Shown: positions 38,571 through 48,858, numbered from the stretch's first letter. The stretch is 64,000 bases of DNA from Chitinophagaceae bacterium (GCA_947454715.1 CANGMZ010000001.1:31359-95358); one strand, 5' to 3'. Notes: generated from the letters alone by a model not told the origin. Program-made: numbers and translations.

Positions 38571-41500
38571 ATGAGAAATAAAATACTTTTTGTCTTTTTT
38601 GCCCTTTTAATAGGTTCAAAGTCATTTGGTCAGGTTACTGTAACAAGTACCCGTGATACACTTGATTGTACGCACACAGTTGATACGCTAACAGCGCATC
38701 TTGTTGGCGACAACCCTACTGATGCGGGTATTACTATTGATGACCAGTACTCATCTGTGCACCCTATTGGTTTTACCTTTAATTTTTATGGTAATAACTA
38801 TACGCAACTATTGATAGGACCAAACGGTACGTTGTGTTTTGATATTGCCAATGCAGGTATGTACACTTCTTGGGTAATATCTGCAGCATTGTTAGGTAAT
38901 GCAACAGTTAAAAATTCTATATGTGGACCATGGTGTGATATTGATGTTAGTCCTGCTCCTCCATCTAGTGGTATCATTACATATTCTACTACAGGTACAG
39001 CACCATTCAGAAAATACATAGTTACTTTTTGTAAAACACACATGTTCTCTTGTACTACTACTTGGACAAGTACTCAGATAATATTGTATGAAACAACGAA
39101 TGTGATTGAAACGCATATTGCTACTAAGCCTGTATGTGCGGGTTGGAATGGTGGATATGCGATAGTAGGTGTGCAGAATGCAACAGGGACAGCTGCTACA
39201 GTAGCTCCAGGTAGAGATTATCCAAGTGTGTATACTTGCACTAATGAAGCATGGCGCTTTACACCAAATGCTACTTTGTCATCTTACGCAGTAGCATCAA
39301 TTACTTACGCTCCTGTTCCTTTGGCTTCTTCATTGATTTACTGGTATAACACTACTACAAATACATTCTTAGGTACGGGTACAACAATGGTTGTGTCTCC
39401 AAGTTCTAATACTACTTATGCTGCCGGTGCACTTGGTTGTGCTGACACATCTTTTGGATATAAATTTATTGTGGCAACAGGTGGTATTCCTGCTACTTAT
39501 ACGCTCGATGCGCCGATTACAGTTTGTGGTAATCTTACCAGTATTACTGTTGGTGGTCTTACTCCCGGTTTAGTTGATACTATACATTATACATACAACG
39601 GTGTTCCTCAGCCAATAATAATTGGTACTGTTTCTGCAGCAGGTACTATAGTTATTCCTAATGTGGCAGCAGGTAGCTATACAAATATTTATGCATCTGA
39701 AGGAACTTGTAGTTCCGCACCAGGTACAATAAATATTCCTCCGCCACCTATAGATATTACAGCGGCAACTCAACCACCTAGTGTTTGTGGTTATAGTGAT
39801 GCGCGTATTATTTTGTCTGGTTATGCACCGAATACCAATTACAATGTAGGTTATACTGTAGGTGGTACTGCTGTAGCAGCTACAACATATACTAGTTCAG
39901 CAACAGGTAATATTATTATTACAGGTTTGTTAGCAGGAACTTATACTAATATTACCTCTACAGGTGGTCCTTGTCCTCCAAACACTGTAGCAGGTCCATT
40001 GACAATACTTAATCCTGCACCACCAACAATCTCTGTTGACTCTGCAGTGGTAAAAACTTGCGTAGGTGTTCCTGTTCAGTTACATGCTTATTCTTCAATG
40101 CCTGGCGTGCCTGAGTATTATACATGGAGCCCTGCGACAGATTTGAATAATCCGAACATCTTTAATCCAATTGTAACACCAACAGCTGCAGGTAATATTA
40201 GTTATGTTGTTACCGGTAATCCTAGCCCTGGTGTTGCTGAATGTGCAATGACTGCAACGCTTACCGTACATACTATTGGTGATTTCACAATAACAACTCC
40301 AATGGATACTATTTGTTTGTTGATACCACGTGTTTCAGTTCCTGTGACTGTAATAGGTAGTGCTGAAATGACCTACGTATGGACTCCATCTTCCGGGGTT
40401 GCAACATCAACAAGTATGAGTCCGGTAATAACACCAAACACCCCGGGTATTCTGGTGTACACTGCAACCGGTTCTTATGCGCATTGCCCTGATTATGTAC
40501 ATACGTACACAATACGTGTAGATACTCCGGCAATAGGATTAACCGTTAAGGATACAATCTGTTTGGGTATGTCTGATGTTGTTGATTTTTCTTCAGCAGG
40601 TGGCCCTGGTTACCATTACTTATGGTCATCGAACCCAACCGGAGTAACATTCAGTAACGATACTATACCAAACCCAATATTTACCCCTCCTGCAGTAGGC
40701 ACTTACACATTATCAGCTTATGTAACTTCACCTGCAAATGCAGCAGGTTGCGGAGCTACTGATGTTGTTGATTTGTTGGTTTTGCCAAATACAATGACCG
40801 TGTCTCCGGTAGATACATCAATATGTTTGGGGCAGGTAGTTCAGGCAACAGGTACAATTGGCTATAGCAATATATTCAGTTATCAGTGGTTGCCTACGGC
40901 AGGTATTGCAAATTCAAATATCTTGAATGCATTAATTACGCCTGATACTTCTGCACTTTATGTAGTTACAGCATCATTCCATAAGTGTCCGGATATACAT
41001 GCAACGCTTAATCTGCATGTACAACCTTTGCCACAAGTATATGTTGGTGGTAACAGACCAATGTGTCAGTTTGATACGGTTCATCTTCATGCTGTAGTGA
41101 ATCCAACATGGTTTGGACCTTACACCTATTCATGGACTCCTGCTACAAGTTTAGATATGACCACCGGTGCCAGTGCGGTATTCAGTGGCAGTGTTACAAC
41201 GAATGTAGTGGTTACTGTGAGTACCTCTGCCGGTTGTACAGGTAAAGACTCAGCAAACATTACAGTAATCCCGGGCAATTTTGCATCAGTTGCTGTAGAT
41301 CAGGGTTTCTGCCCGCATGATTCTAAAATAATACCATTGGCTTCTACAGCAGCAGGTATTACATCTTATCACTGGTACCCGCCAATGTATGTAAGTGATA
41401 GTATGAGCGGCGCACCTACAGTTAGCCCGATAACAACACAGACATATTCTATTGTAGCTACAAATGCTAATGGTTGTAAGGATACCGTTTACTGGACTGC

Positions 41501-42020
41501 AACTGTATATCCTGATGCGGTAATTGAGGTTGGCGATTCATTGACCTTATATCCCGGTGAGAGTTATCATATTAATGCAATGACAAACTGTACTTCGTTC
41601 TTGTGGTTCCCTGTTGCAGGTTTAGATAATCCTTTTGTATCTAACCCAACTGCAACACCGGATGTAAGCACCAGATATATTGTTACTGCAACTACAGAAC
41701 ATAATTGCGTAAGCAGTGACACATTGAGTATCTATGTTAGTGACGAGTCATTATTGGCTATGCCAAATGCATTTGTGCCGGGTACAGGTCCTAATAATAG
41801 CTTCAAAGTAATATTAAGAGGTATTGCTTCGTTGAATTATTTCAGAGTGTATAACCGTTGGGGTAACCTGATGTTTGAAACTAAAAACCTTAGTGAAGGC
41901 TGGGATGGTTCATACAAGGGTGAACCGCAGGAAATGGGTGTTTATGTATATGACGTTCAGGCGGTATCAAGCACCGGAAAAATCTTCCATAAAACAGGTA
42001 ATGTTACTTTGCTGAGGTAA
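38571..42020 (+). CDS. large surface protein: nidogen-like N-terminal domain, Ig/PKD-like repeats, gliding-motility-associated (T9SS type B) C-terminal domain
   Basis: Signal peptide ...GSKSFGQ; IGFTFNFYGNNYTQLLIGPNGTL; C-terminal YFRVYNRWGNLMFETKNLSEGWDGSYKGEPQEMGVYVYDVQA. ATG at 38571 preferred over 38529. Confidence 0.85.
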   Translation: MRNKILFVFFALLIGSKSFGQVTVTSTRDTLDCTHTVDTLTAHLVGDNPTDAGITIDDQYSSVHPIGFTFNFYGNNYTQLLIGPNGTLCFDIANAGMYTSWVISAALLGNATVKNSICGPWCDIDVSPAPPSSGIITYSTTGTAPFRKYIVTFCKTHMFSCTTTWTSTQIILYETTNVIETHIATKPVCAGWNGGYAIVGVQNATGTAATVAPGRDYPSVYTCTNEAWRFTPNATLSSYAVASITYAPVPLASSLIYWYNTTTNTFLGTGTTMVVSPSSNTTYAAGALGCADTSFGYKFIVATGGIPATYTLDAPITVCGNLTSITVGGLTPGLVDTIHYTYNGVPQPIIIGTVSAAGTIVIPNVAAGSYTNIYASEGTCSSAPGTINIPPPPIDITAATQPPSVCGYSDARIILSGYAPNTNYNVGYTVGGTAVAATTYTSSATGNIIITGLLAGTYTNITSTGGPCPPNTVAGPLTILNPAPPTISVDSAVVKTCVGVPVQLHAYSSMPGVPEYYTWSPATDLNNPNIFNPIVTPTAAGNISYVVTGNPSPGVAECAMTATLTVHTIGDFTITTPMDTICLLIPRVSVPVTVIGSAEMTYVWTPSSGVATSTSMSPVITPNTPGILVYTATGSYAHCPDYVHTYTIRVDTPAIGLTVKDTICLGMSDVVDFSSAGGPGYHYLWSSNPTGVTFSNDTIPNPIFTPPAVGTYTLSAYVTSPANAAGCGATDVVDLLVLPNTMTVSPVDTSICLGQVVQATGTIGYSNIFSYQWLPTAGIANSNILNALITPDTSALYVVTASFHKCPDIHATLNLHVQPLPQVYVGGNRPMCQFDTVHLHAVVNPTWFGPYTYSWTPATSLDMTTGASAVFSGSVTTNVVVTVSTSAGCTGKDSANITVIPGNFASVAVDQGFCPHDSKIIPLASTAAGITSYHWYPPMYVSDSMSGAPTVSPITTQTYSIVATNANGCKDTVYWTATVYPDAVIEVGDSLTLYPGESYHINAMTNCTSFLWFPVAGLDNPFVSNPTATPDVSTRYIVTATTEHNCVSSDTLSIYVSDESLLAMPNAFVPGTGPNNSFKVILRGIASLNYFRVYNRWGNLMFETKNLSEGWDGSYKGEPQEMGVYVYDVQAVSSTGKIFHKTGNVTLLR

Positions 42021-42047
42021 TCAGCGATAGCAGGTTATTTATATATT

Positions 42048-42095
42048 AAGCCAGTATCAATCGTCCTTTGAGGATAATTGATACTGGCTTTTTCC
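42048..42095 (+). terminator. rho-independent terminator
   Basis: aagccagtatcaat ... attgatactggctt followed by ttt, with a nested tcct/agga stem. Confidence 0.88.
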
Positions 42096-42314
42096 TTTAA
42101 AGAATTTATTATAGCATCTATAATCAGAAGTCATAGATTCAATTTTCATAGCACTATTTGATTAAAAGAAGGTTATCCGGCAAGTGCTGATATTCAATAT
42201 ATTGGGTAAAAGCAGAGAAATAATTCTATATTTTTTTCATTTTACTACAATTAACAATTATTTATCACCGATTTATTTTTGTATATTTATATCTACTGGT
42301 CAATATTTTGTTTT

Positions 42315-45300
42315 ATGAATAAAGTTATACGCCTTTTTCTCCTTGCATTTTTGATGATGTCAGATTTATCTTATGCGCAGTTAGTCGGAGATAATATGTA
42401 TCTCCAAGGTAGATGGTTGGAGATTGGGCTTGCTCCCAATGGGGCTATGGGCGCAACAAGAAATGCACCTGCCGGATACCATCCAAGACCGGGTACTACT
42501 TTGTTTACGGTTTATGATCCACTGACTTGCACAAGTGCCAATCCTGCGTCGGCACTGGCTTCTGTATATGACTGGGGGCATGATGGCTGGACTGTAGGAA
42601 CACCAACATATATGGGTGATTACACACTGCCTGGTAGCCCTTGGGAAGGTTGGGCAATTCAGATAAATAGTGTTACCAACTTTGCTTATTTCACAAATTA
42701 TCAATCAACAGCTGCAGTAGGTTGCAATGGTTATACAGGTTCCGGCGGTGCTGTTACTACAGCAACCACAGGTGCGTTTACATCATACTCATCTACCGGC
42801 GGTGCATTAATAGGTAATTGGTCCGGTTCGTCCGGTTCTGGTGCCTTGAGTATACGTAAAGAGTATAGAGTAGATACTTTGGGTTCAAATCTGGTTGTTA
42901 CGGCAGTATTTAAGAATACAACTGCTGCTGCACTAACAGGTGTGTATTATATGCGGTCACTTGACCCTGACAATAGCGAAACATGGACAGGAGGCTCGTT
43001 TAGTACGAATAACACCATAGATTACCAGAATGATTTTTATCACCGTGTGCTGGTTTCAGCAACAGGTACAGGCACCGCAGCGGCAACAGGTACACCTGCA
43101 ACAAAACTGGGACTAGGAACAAAAGACTGCCGAGCAAAGTGCCTTATCTATACATCATGGCCATTAAGTACATCTGCTAATCTTGCTACAATTTGGGCAG
43201 GTACATCAGGCTCATTGGGAACTGCTACATACAATAATACTTTGAATGGAGACTATGCTCTGGGTCTTGTTTATAATTTAGGCACAATTGCGCCATTCGA
43301 TAGTACCGTCATTTCTTATGCCTACATATATAATGGTACAATAGGTATTGACAGCGCATTCCCTGCACCACAAATGGTTATTAACGGGGTAGCTTACGAC
43401 TCAATAGCTACTGATACTGTTTGTACGGGTAATACACTCCCGGTAAATATTATTCACGGGAATACAAGAGACTGGAGTTGGAGTAAGTGGCAATGGAGTC
43501 CAGCAATAGGTTTGGCGTCTGATACTGGTGTTAATAACACCATAGATGCATCACTATTAACCGGGGTTACAACATATACAATTACCGGTACAGATTCTGC
43601 AATGGGTAACTGTGCATCAAAAACATTCTTGTTGACTGTTGTTCCTGTAACAAGTGCAGCACCGATAGTGCGCGATACTACATTCTGCCAGGGTATAGTG
43701 CCACCGCCACTCACTGCAACAGGTAGCGGATTGCTTTGGTATACCACGCCAACAGGTGGTGTAGGTAGTTCTACCGGGCCAATTGTACCAACAGGTACTT
43801 TAGGTGTATTCACCTATTATGTGAGCCAGACAATTGCCGGCTGCACTAGTCCGAGAACACCGATTAATATTACTATTGCTCCGCCTCCTGTAATCACATT
43901 GGCAAATAATGGTCCACTTTGTCCGGGAAGCACACTGATTGTAACACTTTCAGATACGCTTACAGTAACAACAGGTGTAACTTATAGTTGGACTGGCCCG
44001 GGAGGGTATACTGCAACAACACATGATGTGACTATCCCGAATGTTATTTATGCAGATTCAGGTGTTTATACAGTTATTGTAAATAATAACGGTTGTGCCA
44101 CATACCCAACATCTAACACAGTTATTGTTCATTCAACACCAGGTTCTCCTACTATTGTTAACCCTACTTATTGCCAATATCTGTCATCAAGTCCGCTTAC
44201 AGCAACAGGGTCAAATATACTTTGGTATAACACCGCAACTGGTGGTGTTGGTTCTCCTACAGCACCAATTCCTTCTACCGCAGTTGCCGGAACATTCACT
44301 TATTATGTAACCCAAACAGTTAATGGTTGCGAGAGTTTAAGATATCCGGTTACTGTTACGGTAAATGCTAAACCTGTTGTTCCGGTAATCACCAACACCC
44401 CTGGTTCTTATTGTCCTAATCAGCCTTTTAATACGTACACTATTTTATTGGGTACAAATATTCTCTGGTACACAGCTGCCACAGGCGGAGTAGGGTCAAC
44501 AACCCCACCGGTAGTGAACACGGCAAATCCGGGTACTTATACCTATTGGGCGAGTCAAACAGTGCTTGGTTGCGAAAGTGACAGAACACCGGTTACCGTT
44601 ACCGTTTATGATCAGGTGAGTGCCTCATTTAATTATATGATACATTATGGCTGTCATGGTGATACCGTGTCATTTTATAACACGTCTACAGGTGCAGTTA
44701 ATTTCATGTGGGACTTTGGTGATGGAACATCATCTATCGCTGCCAGCCCAACTCATATTTACCCAACACAAGGTGTATATACTGTGAAATTATTCTCACA
44801 CAGCGCTAACTGTGTAGATAGTAATATTCAGACAATAGACCTACGTCACCCGAATAATGCAGGATTCAATTTTACGCCAGGAGTAGTATGTCAAGGATTA
44901 CCGGTAACATTTACTGATACATCAGTAGCTACAGGTCCTTCATATATGTGGAACTTCGGTGATGGCAATACAAGCACTGTCAAAAACCCATTGCATAGTT
45001 ATATAAATACCGGTGTTTATAACATCTCTCTTGTTGTTACGGACTTCGTGCCATGTATGGACACTGCTTATGGTGTGGTCTCTGTCGACTCATTAGGCTC
45101 AGCAAGTATGACCATGAGTGACACTGTATTGTGTTTAGGTAACTATGTAACATTAAATGCTGTTTATTCGCACATAGGCCTGGCAGATTTTGTCTGGAAT
45201 TTTGGGAATGGCGATAGTATTAAAAATGTAGATCCTGTTCTTTATGCATATAACACACCCGGAACATATACTATTTCTGCTACTGCCAGATACAGGGTGT

Positions 45301-45845
45301 GCCCTGATGCTGCAGCTGCAGAGGTGATTACGGTTTATCCACAGCCTACAATCAATTTAGGAGATAACACTACAATTTGTGATGGTAGTACGTCATTAAT
45401 ACTCAGTGATGCTATCAATGCAACCAACCCTGCAGCAACATGGTTGTGGAATACAGGTGCTACTACGCCGGCCATTGGTGTTTCTGTAAGTGGTTTGTAT
45501 TATGTGACAGTATCGTTTGGTGGTTGTGCCGCTTCTGATAGTGTATTGGTTACTAATGATTGTCATATAGCTATGGTCACTGCGTTTACGCCTAATGGTG
45601 ATGGCGTCAATGATTACTTCAACCCCAGACTATATATGGGAGAAGGCTTGAAGACCTTCAATATGAAGATATACAACCGTTGGGGTGAATTGATTTTTGA
45701 AGCAACTTCAATTGATGGAAGAGGATGGGATGGTAAGTATAACAATGTACCACAACCTGAAGGTGTATATGTTTATGTAATCGATGCCGAATTTATAGAC
45801 GGTAAAAAAGTCAATGACAGAGGAAACATTACCTTGTTGCGATAA
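42315..45845 (+). CDS. large surface protein with tandem Ig-like and PKD domains and T9SS type B C-terminal domain
   Basis: Signal peptide ...SDLSYAQ; repeats ILWYxxxTGGVGSxTxP...TYYVSQTxxGC; FMWDFGDGTSS and YMWNFGDGNTS PKD; AFTPNGDGVNDYF...YNRWGELIFE. ATG at 42315 preferred. Confidence 0.87.
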   Translation: MNKVIRLFLLAFLMMSDLSYAQLVGDNMYLQGRWLEIGLAPNGAMGATRNAPAGYHPRPGTTLFTVYDPLTCTSANPASALASVYDWGHDGWTVGTPTYMGDYTLPGSPWEGWAIQINSVTNFAYFTNYQSTAAVGCNGYTGSGGAVTTATTGAFTSYSSTGGALIGNWSGSSGSGALSIRKEYRVDTLGSNLVVTAVFKNTTAAALTGVYYMRSLDPDNSETWTGGSFSTNNTIDYQNDFYHRVLVSATGTGTAAATGTPATKLGLGTKDCRAKCLIYTSWPLSTSANLATIWAGTSGSLGTATYNNTLNGDYALGLVYNLGTIAPFDSTVISYAYIYNGTIGIDSAFPAPQMVINGVAYDSIATDTVCTGNTLPVNIIHGNTRDWSWSKWQWSPAIGLASDTGVNNTIDASLLTGVTTYTITGTDSAMGNCASKTFLLTVVPVTSAAPIVRDTTFCQGIVPPPLTATGSGLLWYTTPTGGVGSSTGPIVPTGTLGVFTYYVSQTIAGCTSPRTPINITIAPPPVITLANNGPLCPGSTLIVTLSDTLTVTTGVTYSWTGPGGYTATTHDVTIPNVIYADSGVYTVIVNNNGCATYPTSNTVIVHSTPGSPTIVNPTYCQYLSSSPLTATGSNILWYNTATGGVGSPTAPIPSTAVAGTFTYYVTQTVNGCESLRYPVTVTVNAKPVVPVITNTPGSYCPNQPFNTYTILLGTNILWYTAATGGVGSTTPPVVNTANPGTYTYWASQTVLGCESDRTPVTVTVYDQVSASFNYMIHYGCHGDTVSFYNTSTGAVNFMWDFGDGTSSIAASPTHIYPTQGVYTVKLFSHSANCVDSNIQTIDLRHPNNAGFNFTPGVVCQGLPVTFTDTSVATGPSYMWNFGDGNTSTVKNPLHSYINTGVYNISLVVTDFVPCMDTAYGVVSVDSLGSASMTMSDTVLCLGNYVTLNAVYSHIGLADFVWNFGNGDSIKNVDPVLYAYNTPGTYTISATARYRVCPDAAAAEVITVYPQPTINLGDNTTICDGSTSLILSDAINATNPAATWLWNTGATTPAIGVSVSGLYYVTVSFGGCAASDSVLVTNDCHIAMVTAFTPNGDGVNDYFNPRLYMGEGLKTFNMKIYNRWGELIFEATSIDGRGWDGKYNNVPQPEGVYVYVIDAEFIDGKKVNDRGNITLLR

Positions 45846-45870
45846 TTAGATAAATGAAATTCAGTTTAGT

Positions 45871-45893
45871 GAGGCTGCCCGCAAGGCAGCCTC
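45871..45893 (+). terminator. rho-independent terminator
   Basis: gaggctgcc-cgcaa-ggcagcctc. Confidence 0.8.
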
Positions 45894-45977
45894 TTATATT
45901 TAGTAAGAACTTACCGGTCATTCACGACTTTTGTTTATTTTAAAGGCTCAATTGCAGCAAGCAATATTTCAAGATCA

Positions 45978-47123
45978 ATGATACAACTACCTTCTAAGCA
46001 TTCAGCAACAGGCAATACGATATTTGCGGTGATGAGCGGTTTGGCACAGCAATATGGTGCAATTAATCTTTCACAGGGTTTCCCTGATTTTCAGATAGAT
46101 GAGCAGCTCTCAGATCTGCTGGCAGAGGCAACAAGGTTGGGTTTTAATCAATATGCGCCAATGCCCGGTTTACCAATGCTCAGAGCGGCAATTGCAGCAG
46201 ATTTTAAAAAAAGGTATCAGGTAGATATTGACCCGGATACAGAGATTACGATAACTCCCGGAGCTACTTATGGAATATATACAGCTTTCTCTGCCATTTT
46301 GCAGAAGGGAGATGAAGCTATCTTGTTTGAGCCTGCGTATGATAGTTACATTCCAAATATAGAGATGAACGGTGCAAAGGCTATACCTATAGCGCTGACT
46401 GCTCCGGGTTTTGCAGTTGACTGGGATAAAGTAAAAGCTGCAATTACACCAAAAACAAAGGCATTGATACTGAATACACCACATAACCCAACTGGAAGTG
46501 TGTGGAGCAAGAGTGATTGGGAGGAACTTGCTGACGTAGTAAGAGATACAGATATTGTCATCATTTCAGATGAGGTTTATGAACAACTTATTTTCGATGG
46601 TGTGAAGCATTATAGTGTGCTGGAACACCCTGAGTTACGCAGCCGTAGCTTTGCAACTTATTCTTTTGGTAAGGCATATAATAACACCGGTTGGAAGATG
46701 GGTTATTGCATTGCTCCTCCTGCATATACTCAAGCATACAGGCGTTTACATCAATTTCTTTCTTTTTCTGTGAATACACCTGCGCAATATGCGCTGGCTA
46801 AACACATTGCATCGGGTAAGGCATCTGCTGTAAGGTCAATGATGGAAGGTAAGCGCAATTACTTTATTGAACTGATGAAAGAAACACCATTTACAATACA
46901 AACTCCTGCCAGAGGGAGTTATTTTCAGTTAGCCACTTATGAAGCAATATCGGATATGCCCGATACTGAATTTGCTATATGGCTAACAAAGGAGCATGGG
47001 GTAGCTACCATACCAGTAAGTGCGTTTTATCACAATAAAAAAGATGATAAGCTCATTCGCTTTTGCTTTGCCAAAAAAGAAGAAACACTGGAGCAGGCAG
47101 TTGCAAAGTTGAAGCTGTTGTAA
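45978..47123 (+). CDS. PLP-dependent class I aminotransferase (methionine aminotransferase/YbdL-like)
   Basis: INLSQGFPDFQID, LNTPHNPTGSVW, YSFGKAYNNTGWKMGY (PLP Lys). Confidence 0.9.
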   Translation: MIQLPSKHSATGNTIFAVMSGLAQQYGAINLSQGFPDFQIDEQLSDLLAEATRLGFNQYAPMPGLPMLRAAIAADFKKRYQVDIDPDTEITITPGATYGIYTAFSAILQKGDEAILFEPAYDSYIPNIEMNGAKAIPIALTAPGFAVDWDKVKAAITPKTKALILNTPHNPTGSVWSKSDWEELADVVRDTDIVIISDEVYEQLIFDGVKHYSVLEHPELRSRSFATYSFGKAYNNTGWKMGYCIAPPAYTQAYRRLHQFLSFSVNTPAQYALAKHIASGKASAVRSMMEGKRNYFIELMKETPFTIQTPARGSYFQLATYEAISDMPDTEFAIWLTKEHGVATIPVSAFYHNKKDDKLIRFCFAKKEETLEQAVAKLKLL

Positions 47124-47166
47124 CAAGGAGTGGTGTATAAATAGAAAAATGACAACTCATTATCAA

Positions 47167-47201
47167 ATTAAAGCGGGCTCCCAAAAGAAGCCCGCTTTAA
47201 T
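47167..47201. terminator. bidirectional terminator
   Basis: attaaagcgggct ... agcccgctttaat between convergent genes. Confidence 0.9.
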
Positions 47202-47224
47202 AATATTGTATACGTGTGTTGGTA

Positions 47225-48625
47225 TTATGCAGTTTCAGGCAATACCAATGGAATGGTTGGTTCATTCTTAATCTTACCATAACCACCCAATACATTGCGT
47301 AGATTATGTATGCCATGACGCTTGATAAGTGACGCTGCAATTACAGAGCGGTAGCCTCCTGCACAATGAATGTAAAGGTTAGTTTCTTCATCGTCCATTG
47401 TAGCTATGTTCAATGGGTCTGTGAGTGTATCAAGTGGTATATTGCGTGCACCCTGAACATGACCTGCATCAAACTCAGTTGCTTTGCGCACATCTATGAT
47501 TTCCAGGCGCTCGTCGTGAGGAATGTCCATTGCCAGCTCATCAGTTTCAATGTCAATAATGAGGTCAATAGTTTCGCCTGCATCTCTCCAAGCTTCAAAC
47601 CCACCTTCCAGGTAACCTTGTATGTTATCAATACCTACACGTGCCAAGCGAGTAATACTTTCTTTTTCTTTACCTGCTTCAGTTACCAGTATCAAGGCTT
47701 GCTTTAGCGGCAATAATGTGCCTGCCCATTCAGCAAAGCGGCCATCAAGGCCTATACTGATAGATTCAGGAACAAAACCTTCGGTAAATGTTGTAGCTGC
47801 ACGAGTATCGAGAATCCATGCACCATCATGCGCTTTCTGTTTGAATGCTGCAATACTTAGTGGGTTCAGACCATTAGTATAAACATCGTCAATGCTCTCG
47901 TAACCTTCTTTGTTCAGGCGCGCATTGAGCGGAAAGTAAACAGGGGGGGTGTTAAGGCCAGTAGTTACTGCATCTATGAATTCCTCCCGTGTCATATCCT
48001 GTAACGCATAGTTGGTTGCTTTTTGAGCACCTATTGTGCTATGCGTATCAGGACCAAGATTTTTGCCGCAAGAAGAGCCCGGACCATGAGCCGGGTACAT
48101 AATAATGTTGTCATTAAGTGGCTTGATCTTGTTATTGAGTGAATCATACATCATTGATGCAAGATCTTCTTTAGTCATATTGCCACTGAAAAGATCAGGA
48201 CGGCCCACATCGCCTACAAAAAGGGTGTCACCGGTAAATATGCAGTAGGGCTCATTTTGTTCGTCATGTAAAAGGTAACAAGTACTTTCCAGTGTATGTC
48301 CCGGAGTGTGCAGTACTTTCATTGTCAACTTACCAATCATAAACTCTTCATCGTCTTTAGCTACATGCACTTTAAAAGAAGCATGAGTGTCAGGACCGTA
48401 TATGATAGTAGCACCTGTTTTCTTTGCCAGGTCTAAGTGCCCGCTTACAAAATCAGCATGGAAGTGTGTTTCAAAAATATATTTGATCTTCACACCTTTT
48501 TCTTCTGCCATCTGAATGTAAGTATCTACATCGCGCAGCGGATCAATCACTGCAGCTTCACCTTCACTTGCTATAAAATAAGCTGCCTCGCTCAGGCAGT
48601 TTGTATATAGTTGTTTTACTTCCAT
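47225..48625 (-). CDS. MBL-fold hydrolase with two rhodanese domains (persulfide dioxygenase-like)
   Basis: IFETHFHADFVSGHLDLAKKTGA, VLHTPGHTLEST, FTGDTLFVGDVGRPDL; rhodanese domains ILDTRAATTF... and IIDVRKATEFDAGHVQGARNIPL...HCAGGYRS. Confidence 0.93.
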   Translation of the reverse strand: MEVKQLYTNCLSEAAYFIASEGEAAVIDPLRDVDTYIQMAEEKGVKIKYIFETHFHADFVSGHLDLAKKTGATIIYGPDTHASFKVHVAKDDEEFMIGKLTMKVLHTPGHTLESTCYLLHDEQNEPYCIFTGDTLFVGDVGRPDLFSGNMTKEDLASMMYDSLNNKIKPLNDNIIMYPAHGPGSSCGKNLGPDTHSTIGAQKATNYALQDMTREEFIDAVTTGLNTPPVYFPLNARLNKEGYESIDDVYTNGLNPLSIAAFKQKAHDGAWILDTRAATTFTEGFVPESISIGLDGRFAEWAGTLLPLKQALILVTEAGKEKESITRLARVGIDNIQGYLEGGFEAWRDAGETIDLIIDIETDELAMDIPHDERLEIIDVRKATEFDAGHVQGARNIPLDTLTDPLNIATMDDEETNLYIHCAGGYRSVIAASLIKRHGIHNLRNVLGGYGKIKNEPTIPLVLPETA

Positions 48626-48858
48626 GTTGTTTTAAAAATTATGTAAACAAAGATAAGACGAAAAAACCGCTGTTTTTAGTAATGTGTGCAATAGTACAAT
48701 TGAATATCTTAATAAAGTAGTGTTGTCTCAGATGCAAATCATGCAGCGTAAACTTGAGTAATTCTACATGCTGAAATGAATAAAGGGAATAGATATGCAA
48801 GAAAATGCAATAAAAGTGGTTATTTTTATCCGCAATATTTTAGAAAGCCAAATCGAAT

